Part shown: one piece after another, positions 6,301 through 8,368 of the stretch | Layout of the letters: every line of letters begins with the position of its first letter | How positions within the stretch are numbered: position 1 is the stretch's first letter | From: Bacteroidales bacterium | GTDB taxonomy: Bacteria; Bacteroidota; Bacteroidia; Bacteroidales; P3 | Length of the DNA stretch: 8,368 bases | NCBI GenBank assembly: GCA_900771365.1 | Contig: CAAGNU010000258.1 | Location: forward strand, 1 to 8,368 | Direction: 5' to 3' | The notes under the pieces: model-generated | Told to the model about the DNA's origin: nothing | What the model saw: the letters and a program-made list of their open reading frames with translations, nothing else | The model's database searches: none | Made by a program: the position numbers and the translations under genes

Positions 6301-8368
6301 GCCCTCTTCATTCGATGGTGAGTACTATGTTCGTAGTGTATGCAGCAGCACCGATAGTGGCGATTACAGCCGCTACTCTTGCCGCTTCAGCACCACACAG
6401 GTTGCAGCCACCTTGCCTTACACTTGCGACTTTGAAGGCACAGAGGCTAATGCTTGGCAGGTCAATTCCAACAGCAACATCAACTGGTTTGTTGGCACTG
6501 CTGATGCAGCATCCCCCACACATAGTATGTATGTCTCTGCCGATAACGGCCTTACCGTTGGCAACGAGAACTTCTCCTCCTTGGTCAATGCTACTGCATT
6601 CCGCGATGTCGATTTCGGCACTGTCGACAGCAGCTTCACCTTCACCTTCAAGGCTAAGGCTGGTGGCTCTACCGATGCTGCCTACGACGCTCTGATGGTC
6701 TTCCTCGTTGATCCCACTGCTCCCGTTGTGGCTCCTACTACTGCCATCACCAGTCCTTGGGGCAGTGTTAATGACCTGTATCGCATCGCTACTGTCCGTC
6801 TCGACACCTCGTGGCGCGAATACTCGGCTTCGTTCGACACCATCCATGGTATCCAGCGTGTAGCCTTCTTCTGGTTCAACCAGAACACGGCATCCAGCCA
6901 TCCTTATATCGGCGGTCCTGCCGCGGTTGACGATATCACTATCGACTACAGCCCGTGCCCCCGTCCGCTCAATATGGATGTCATTCCCGCTTCGATCACC
7001 TCTACTTCCGCAACCCTCACCTGGGACGGTCCTACTACTGCTCAGTATCGTGTGGCTTACCGTGTTGCTGGCGCTTCTGCTAGCACCAACCGCTATGCTG
7101 CCGTTAGCACCAACACCTTCACCCTGACGGGTCTCAATCCCATGACTACCTACTATGCTTGGGTTCAGAAGATCTGCGGCAGCGACAGCAGCCTCTTCAG
7201 CGATGGTGTTGAGTTCACTACCGAGATGTGCGACAGCCCTGTTATTATCACTAATGACTCTGTCTGCACTCAGAGCACCTCTTACTTCCCCGGTTACGCC
7301 ACATACAACTATAGCTATTCTGAGGTTATCATCGACAGCGCTGACCTTGCCGGTATCGGCGACATTACGGCACTTTCCTACAAGCCTCAGTCCGCTAACG
7401 CTGGTACATATTTCAACAACTGTACCATCTACATGGCCAACACCACCCAGAGCGACCTCTCCAGCGGATTTATCCAGGATCTCTCAACCTTCCAGGTTGT
7501 GTACACTGGCGATTTGAATTACGACAACACCAATTGGCAGATTGTTGGCTTTGACACCACCTTTACTTGGGATGGCCATAGCAACATCGTCATCGCTGTC
7601 AACCGCCAGAATGGCTCTTGGACTTCCAGCGACTATTTCGATGCCTTCACCGCTTCTTCCGATAAGGCTCGTTATATCTATCAGGATTCCGGTCCTTACA
7701 CTGTTGGTTCAATCTCTGGCGGCTATTCAACAAGCATTACTCCTATCTACCGTCTCATCAGCTGCGGTACCACCTCTACTTGTGCTGCTCCTATCATCAC
7801 AGGCCACACTGGCAACTATGAAATGGCTACTATTACATGGTCTGGTAATGGCGCCAACTATGAAGTCAACATCAAGGAGGCTGCCACTGTCGACTATGCA
7901 GGCGCTGATATTCCTGTTCTCGGCAATAGCCACACCTTCACCGGCCTGCAGCCTGCCACCAACTACACTGTCCGCGTGCGTCAGGATTGCTCTGCCGATA
8001 GCCTTGGCTACTCTGCTTATGCAACCTACACCTTCATGACTGACAGCTTGCCTTGTCTCGCTCCTCAGAGCCTGACTGTTACCGATGTCACCAACGCTAC
8101 AGCAACCTTCGCTTGGACCGCTCGCGGCTACGAGACCGCTTGGGACCTCCACGTCTGGTTCTCTGGCGGACTTGACACCGTCTACACTGTCACCACCAAT
8201 CCTGCCACCGTCTCCGGCTTCACCGCAGGCGTAACCTACAATGCTGCTGTCCGCGCCCTCTGCGGCACCGCACACAACATTGAAGGCGAATATGGCGACA
8301 CCATCACCTTCACCACCCAGGTCTGCCCCAACGTCTCTGGACTCGCTTCCAGCAACGTCACAGCCAAC
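311..8368 (+). CDS. Giant modular secreted Fn3/choice-of-anchor-J/CUB protein, 3' end beyond window
   Basis: The frame is open for 2,686 codons with no stop before the window ends, so the C-terminus is missing. The start gives a typical Sec signal peptide, and everything after it reads as extracellular beta-sandwich modules. There are six choice-of-anchor-J-like (cleaved-adhesin family) modules, two CUB modules, two copies of an unnamed module, and eleven complete plus one partial Fn3 module. Nearly every non-Fn3 module is followed by exactly one Fn3. No protease, glycosidase or other catalytic motif is visible, and there are no transmembrane segments after the signal peptide. Proteins of this build in Bacteroidales are usually surface adhesins or type IX secretion cargo; related J modules occur in the haemagglutinin regions of Porphyromonas gingipains. 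Binding of host, dietary or bacterial polymers is inferred, and the ligand is unknown. A catalytic domain or sorting domain could still lie downstream. Lysine is almost absent (about 20 in total). No frameshift or internal break was found. No gene symbol is justified. Confidence 0.93.
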   Translation, partial: MKKHLQILALLAALVLPLMAVAQVTVPYTQGFEGSSMPSGWSHIGNGTAAPYSSSTYAHSGSYSLKFSGATTDNVVVFPEFEAEASQLELTIWMRPESFTSSSCGQFDVGYVTSATSASSFVAMETYSYSDFSAIASRMVTFPTAPTGARIAIRHRANSTAWYWFVDDVDVHYAPTCPYITHLAASDILTTSATLTWDGNGSFSSFVLEYDSVDFTPGTGLHNYTSVYDTSYALTGLDSGVVYHAYVRADCSDGDTGLYSHLAFTTLAASPAGLPFICDFEEDGVNGWDLINGSQSNKWYVGSAVNNGGSRSLYITNDNGTSNGYNTSSTSYTYATRAIYLDAAGEYAFSYDWRNQGESSNYDYIRAFLVPADVDFTAGSTPDGSSSTSSFASWTVPSTWKDLSGRTSPYTLVQSSSWNNVSGSFTVAAPGSYKLVFAWANDGGGGSNPAGAIDNVALMALTCPQVTDVVVVPRSDEADLSWTAGGEETEWIVVCGEDMYNTTDTFYTVMNLTPNTDYMVRVYAYCGVDDTSMGASVSFRTPCVAIEADSLPYTMNFDAGTPCWQLFDINGGVVTPSIDAYIYTTTEYSYSGSSSLYIYGYDYGSTYSGYAVLPLFDADINTLELTFKLRADEWGDPGRVNVGVMSNPSDLSTFIQVASYDAPTDGSWSSFDCSFAAVPLDHPYIAIGTLPNYNDDLWSYVDDVVVNVLPDCARPATFSALSIARADSVVLGWFGNGEASTWELAVGQPGFNPDTLTTTITGLYDSVYTFTDLVSGQAYAAYVRTDCGGEYSDWRGPLNFTPGLYLMHTTGSDTLRGCGYTIADNGGLNGAYASNCSSTLVVYPNGEDSTIRVWGTSYTESSYDYIRIYDGVGTSGTELWSDYGVSNQQNFGPFISTSGPITITFTSDGSVTYDGFEIHTACAYLSSCAVPTNFTADSVLGDTVWVSWTDTANSPAFDLVFGPVGMNPDTVVTNIVSGLSTTDYMFTGLSLGMPYDFYVRADCGDEPSMWIGPVQATPGYFYQMGISGSDTIVGCGWTITDDGGATGTYSGNCDYTVVVRPSDPTMTFMISGSSYTESSYDYIRIYDGVGTGGTQLWNDYGVSAHQTFSSILSEEGAVTITFHSDGSVFYDGFEISLQCVPLSDCARPANFTMTDITDVDASFSWDERGTSTSWQLEYGPAGFTPGGDDATIVTATATDWTITGLTPSTQYDIYVYADCDGELSNYRMLTFSTACARIDSLPYFYGFEGTSTGSSATIDACWRKGSNSGTEYPYPQSTAYSGSRSLYFYGYYSSNYYSYAALPLFDGDLDQLQLKFKMRASQSYSYYAANITVGVMTNPNDISTFDPIQTYSATSTSTWDSFTCYLSAYAGDGRYIAFKATAPNSTQYYDYVYIDDVVVDYAPDCGPVSDLTVQPGSTTALVTWSPSVVGEYSGATVEYKEATDPSWISLTTTDAHMALTNLTVNTNYQVRVTNQCTDGMGTSVETAFHTGDFGCLAPDTTMPAVDTIGNGTSTDTYLPSYSFYGNGFSQQIYLASELTGLGQITGMKLNTSGSAQTRQWTIYLAHTSENSVNSWIVPDFMTAVWSGSVNYVSGGWTEFNFTTPFSYNGSDNLLLIIDDHTGSYVSGNSAYVHSLPSGRVSRYMYRDGSAYNPNNPSIDGTGTAISSRVNAIFSGYGCAAQSTCGTPLVNVENVESTTADIIWAPGDNETSWILEYKAASDNNWTSLGTVTTTTYHLTGLNPGSNYAARVINTDCIDSLTGNVNFTTECAQITTLPFFEDFNSWGTGTDMMPNCWSRTDSYSSYPYISSSYNHNATTGGAMYMYLSNSGSNHTHFTLPAIDTTQFHANQLQVIINGLNSYTGYVEGFTVGVMSNPNNWNTYVPVDTIILPSTTGVWTEYEIPLDSYNGNGAYITVAAWTTSSYCYPYLDDITVEMIPSCPRPDMLQATNATTSSVDLSWHERGGATDWIIEYGPVGFTLGTGTIVNATSNPFTLTGLPSSFDGEYYVRSVCSSTDSGDYSRYSCRFSTTQVAATLPYTCDFEGTEANAWQVNSNSNINWFVGTADAASPTHSMYVSADNGLTVGNENFSSLVNATAFRDVDFGTVDSSFTFTFKAKAGGSTDAAYDALMVFLVDPTAPVVAPTTAITSPWGSVNDLYRIATVRLDTSWREYSASFDTIHGIQRVAFFWFNQNTASSHPYIGGPAAVDDITIDYSPCPRPLNMDVIPASITSTSATLTWDGPTTAQYRVAYRVAGASASTNRYAAVSTNTFTLTGLNPMTTYYAWVQKICGSDSSLFSDGVEFTTEMCDSPVIITNDSVCTQSTSYFPGYATYNYSYSEVIIDSADLAGIGDITALSYKPQSANAGTYFNNCTIYMANTTQSDLSSGFIQDLSTFQVVYTGDLNYDNTNWQIVGFDTTFTWDGHSNIVIAVNRQNGSWTSSDYFDAFTASSDKARYIYQDSGPYTVGSISGGYSTSITPIYRLISCGTTSTCAAPIITGHTGNYEMATITWSGNGANYEVNIKEAATVDYAGADIPVLGNSHTFTGLQPATNYTVRVRQDCSADSLGYSAYATYTFMTDSLPCLAPQSLTVTDVTNATATFAWTARGYETAWDLHVWFSGGLDTVYTVTTNPATVSGFTAGVTYNAAVRALCGTAHNIEGEYGDTITFTTQVCPNVSGLASSNVTAN
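386..838 (+). other. J1: N-terminal choice-of-anchor-J-like module
   Basis: Residues 26-176. It opens with the family hallmark of a Pro-Tyr-x-x-x-Phe-Glu strand followed by a Pro-x-Gly-Trp motif, has a Ser-Gly-Ser-Tyr-Ser-Leu strand in the middle, and ends with Trp-Phe-Val-Asp-Asp-Val, the conserved closing strand of cleaved-adhesin/choice-of-anchor-J modules. It is the most divergent of the six J modules, with a single internal cysteine. The fold is concanavalin A-like. In related adhesins such modules bind proteins or sugars, but no ligand can be assigned here. Confidence 0.75.
1127..1696 (+). other. J2: choice-of-anchor-J module, subtype A
   Basis: Residues 273-462. It begins Leu-Pro-Phe-x-Cys-Asp-Phe-Glu, continues with an Asn-Gly-Trp-Asp motif and Lys-Trp-Tyr-Val-Gly, then a Ser-Leu-Tyr-Ile-Thr-Asn-Asp-Asn-Gly strand, and closes with Gly-Ala-Ile-Asp-Asn-Val. 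These are the family landmarks of choice-of-anchor-J modules of the type often found in Bacteroidales surface proteins. The layout matches J6 (6401-6955) much better than J3-J5. A run of four glycines at 1639-1650 lies in the loop before the closing strand. Confidence 0.8.
1940..2443 (+). other. J3: choice-of-anchor-J module, subtype B
   Basis: Residues 544-711. It has Leu-Pro-Tyr-x-x-x-Phe-Asp, then Pro-Cys-Trp, a Tyr/Ser/Gly-rich strand pair (Ser-Leu-Tyr-Ile-Tyr-Gly-Tyr), Val-Leu-Pro-Leu-Phe-Asp, Val-Gly-Val-Met-Ser-Asn-Pro, and the closing strand Tyr-Val-Asp-Asp-Val. Cysteines occur in Cys-Trp and in Phe-Asp-Cys-Ser-Phe, with another at the very end of the preceding Fn3. J4 is a clear paralogue with the same landmarks. 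Tyrosine-rich exposed loops suggest carbohydrate or protein contact, but that is inference. Confidence 0.82.
2720..3076 (+). other. CUB-1 module, predicted calcium-binding
   Basis: Residues 804-922. It begins Gly-Cys-Gly-Tyr-Thr-Ile-x-Asp-Asn-Gly-Gly, has Tyr-Asp-Tyr-Ile-Arg-Ile-Tyr-Asp-Gly in the middle, and ends Ser-Asp-Gly-Ser-Val-x-Tyr-x-Gly-Phe-Glu-Ile. These match the CUB signature strands, including the Tyr-Asp and Ser-Asp positions that bind calcium in animal calcium-type CUB domains. Cysteines are at residues 818, 836 and 922; the second canonical disulfide pair of animal CUBs is not complete. Bacterial CUB modules are accessory binding modules in secreted proteins; their ligands are mostly unknown. 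Confidence 0.8.
3368..3727 (+). other. CUB-2 module, tandem paralogue of CUB-1
   Basis: Residues 1020-1139. It carries the same landmarks as CUB-1: Gly-Cys-Gly-Trp, Asp-Asp-Gly-Gly, Tyr-Asp-Tyr-Ile-Arg-Ile-Tyr-Asp-Gly, Leu-Trp-x-Asp-Tyr-Gly-Val and Ser-Asp-Gly-Ser-Val-Phe-Tyr-Asp-Gly-Phe-Glu. Cysteines at 1035, 1053 and 1139 occupy the same positions. The predicted calcium residues are kept. It directly follows Fn3-4, so CUB and Fn3 were duplicated as a unit. Confidence 0.8.
4016..4522 (+). other. J4: choice-of-anchor-J module, subtype B
   Basis: Residues 1236-1404. It is closely built like J3: Leu-Pro-Tyr-x-x-x-Phe-Glu, Ala-Cys-Trp, Ser-Leu-Tyr-Phe-Tyr-Gly-Tyr-Tyr, Ala-Leu-Pro-Leu-Phe-Asp, Leu-Lys-Phe-Lys, Val-Gly-Val-Met-Thr-Asn-Pro, Phe-Thr-Cys-Tyr, and the closing Tyr-Ile-Asp-Asp-Val-Val-Val. 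Tyrosine is strikingly frequent, with about nine between 4166 and 4210. The shared cysteine layout with J3 (Fn3 end, Cys-Trp, Phe-x-Cys) suggests a common disulfide pattern. Confidence 0.82.
4796..5359 (+). other. X1: unnamed beta-rich module
   Basis: Residues 1496-1683. It contains Ile-Gly-Asn-Gly-Thr-Ser-Thr, then Tyr-Leu-Pro near a Tyr-Gly-Asn-Gly-Phe-Ser-Gln-Gln-Ile-Tyr-Leu strand, a Gly-x-Ile-Thr-Gly-Met strand, Trp-Thr-Ile-Tyr-Leu-Ala-His-Thr, Val-Trp-Ser-Gly-Ser-Val, Gly-Gly-Trp-Thr-Glu-Phe-x-Phe, and Asn-Leu-Leu-Leu-Ile-Ile-Asp-Asp. I recall this pattern from many Bacteroidota secreted proteins, between or before Fn3 modules, but cannot name a family with confidence. It looks all-beta, roughly 190 residues, and is a distant paralogue of X2. 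Confidence 0.65.
5618..6124 (+). other. J5: choice-of-anchor-J module, subtype B
   Basis: Residues 1770-1938. Landmarks are Leu-Pro-Phe-Phe-Glu-Asp-Phe, Asn-Cys-Trp-Ser-Arg, Met-Tyr-Met-Tyr-Leu, Leu-Pro-Ala-Ile-Asp, Val-Gly-Val-Met-Ser-Asn-Pro and the closing Tyr-Leu-Asp-Asp-Ile-Thr-Val. It aligns with J3 and J4 at Cys-Trp and at the Gly-Val-Met-Ser-Asn-Pro motif, but its second internal cysteine has moved towards the C-terminal end (Ser-Tyr-Cys-Tyr-Pro). Confidence 0.82.
6401..6955 (+). other. J6: choice-of-anchor-J module, subtype A
   Basis: Residues 2031-2215. It shares with J2 the opening Leu-Pro-Tyr-x-Cys-Asp-Phe-Glu, an Asn-x-Trp motif, Asn-Trp-Phe-Val-Gly, a Ser-Met-Tyr-Val-Ser-x-Asp-Asn-Gly strand, and closing Ala-Val-Asp-Asp-Ile. 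It then has Phe-Thr-Phe-Lys-Ala-Lys and Ala-Phe-Phe-Trp-Phe-Asn-Gln strands. The stretch 6806-6995 uses TCG serine codons (four) more than the surrounding DNA. Confidence 0.8.
7232..7780 (+). other. X2: second copy of the unnamed beta-rich module
   Basis: Residues 2308-2490. It shows the same order of landmarks as X1: a Thr-Ser-Tyr-Phe-Pro-Gly-Tyr start, a Ser-Tyr-Ser-Glu-Val-Ile-Ile strand, Ile-Gly-Asp-Ile-Thr-Ala-Leu-Ser, Cys-Thr-Ile-Tyr-Met-Ala-Asn-Thr, Val-Val-Tyr-Thr-Gly-Asp-Leu, Trp-Gln-Ile-Val-Gly-Phe, and Asn-Ile-Val-Ile-Ala-Val. Both copies end in a Gly-Cys or Ser-Cys-Gly motif shortly before the next Fn3 cysteine. Residue identity with X1 is low, so shared ancestry rests on order and spacing of motifs. 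Confidence 0.6.
7781..8368 (+). other. Tandem Fn3 stretch running off the window
   Basis: Fn3-10 (residues 2491-2581) and Fn3-11 (2582-2671) follow each other directly, and Fn3-12 has just begun (Cys-Pro-Asn-Val at 8324-8335). This breaks the one-module, one-Fn3 alternation seen before. A stretch of consecutive Fn3 modules may form the stalk leading towards the C-terminal anchor or sorting domain, or simply another array section. The window ends before this can be decided. Confidence 0.75.

Larger units (their letters stand above)
839..8323 (+). repeat. Eleven complete Fn3 modules with a conserved cysteine pair
   Basis: The Fn3 modules lie at 839-1111, 1697-1939, 2444-2719, 3077-3367, 3728-4015, 4523-4795, 5360-5617, 6125-6400, 6956-7231, 7781-8053 and 8054-8323. 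Each has the Fn3 pattern: an early tryptophan strand (such as Thr-Leu-Thr-Trp), a central strand like Leu-Glu-Tyr, a Leu-Thr-Gly-Leu-x-Pro turn, then Tyr-x-x-x-Val-Arg and a final Phe-Thr-Thr strand. Each begins at or near a cysteine (often Cys-x-Arg-Pro) and has a second cysteine just after the Val-Arg strand. They probably act as spacers that hold the binding modules apart. Sequence identity between copies is modest, so these are old duplications. Confidence 0.85.

Noticed and set aside
311..8368. CRISPR array, insertion sequence, tRNA or rRNA
   Set aside because: No short regularly spaced identical repeats, no terminal inverted repeats or transposase motifs, and no RNA gene signatures are visible. 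The repetitive look comes from diverged protein modules.

Overview
The window holds the 5' part of one very large gene. After about 310 bases of AT-rich, apparently non-coding DNA, an uninterrupted + strand reading frame starts at 311 and is still open at the last base (8368), giving at least 2,686 codons. No other gene is supported on either strand. The encoded protein has a classical signal peptide followed only by extracellular beta-sandwich modules. I see no catalytic domain in the part that is present.

The style points to Bacteroidota, most likely an uncultured gut- or rumen-type member of the Bacteroidales. The signs are a very AT-rich leader with TAnnTTTG-type promoter elements and no Shine-Dalgarno sequence, moderate-GC coding DNA, and a protein made of fibronectin type III (Fn3), choice-of-anchor-J/cleaved-adhesin-like and bacterial CUB modules. 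Such proteins are typical of type IX secretion cargo and surface adhesins in this phylum. The C-terminal sorting domain that would prove this route lies beyond the window, so export by type IX secretion is an inference.

Layout: 1-310 leader; 311-376 signal peptide; then a regular alternation in which every non-Fn3 module is followed by one Fn3 module. The order is J1 (386-838), Fn3-1, J2 (1127-1696), Fn3-2, J3 (1940-2443), Fn3-3, CUB-1 (2720-3076), Fn3-4, CUB-2 (3368-3727), Fn3-5, J4 (4016-4522), Fn3-6, X1 (4796-5359), Fn3-7, J5 (5618-6124), Fn3-8, J6 (6401-6955), Fn3-9, X2 (7232-7780), Fn3-10, Fn3-11 and the first residues of Fn3-12. The alternation stops near 7781, where Fn3 modules become tandem.

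Several traits stand out. All eleven complete Fn3 modules carry the same cysteine pair 63-75 residues apart, which predicts a stapled rod. A CUB-Fn3 pair is tandemly duplicated with a period of about 650 bp, and its DNA differences are mostly synonymous. Two copies of a module I cannot name (X1, X2) are present. The protein is almost free of lysine and rich in Asp-Ser/Thr-hydrophobic motifs of the Bacteroides O-glycosylation type. The likely role is a long, glycosylated, disulfide-braced surface or secreted binding protein; the ligand cannot be read from the sequence.
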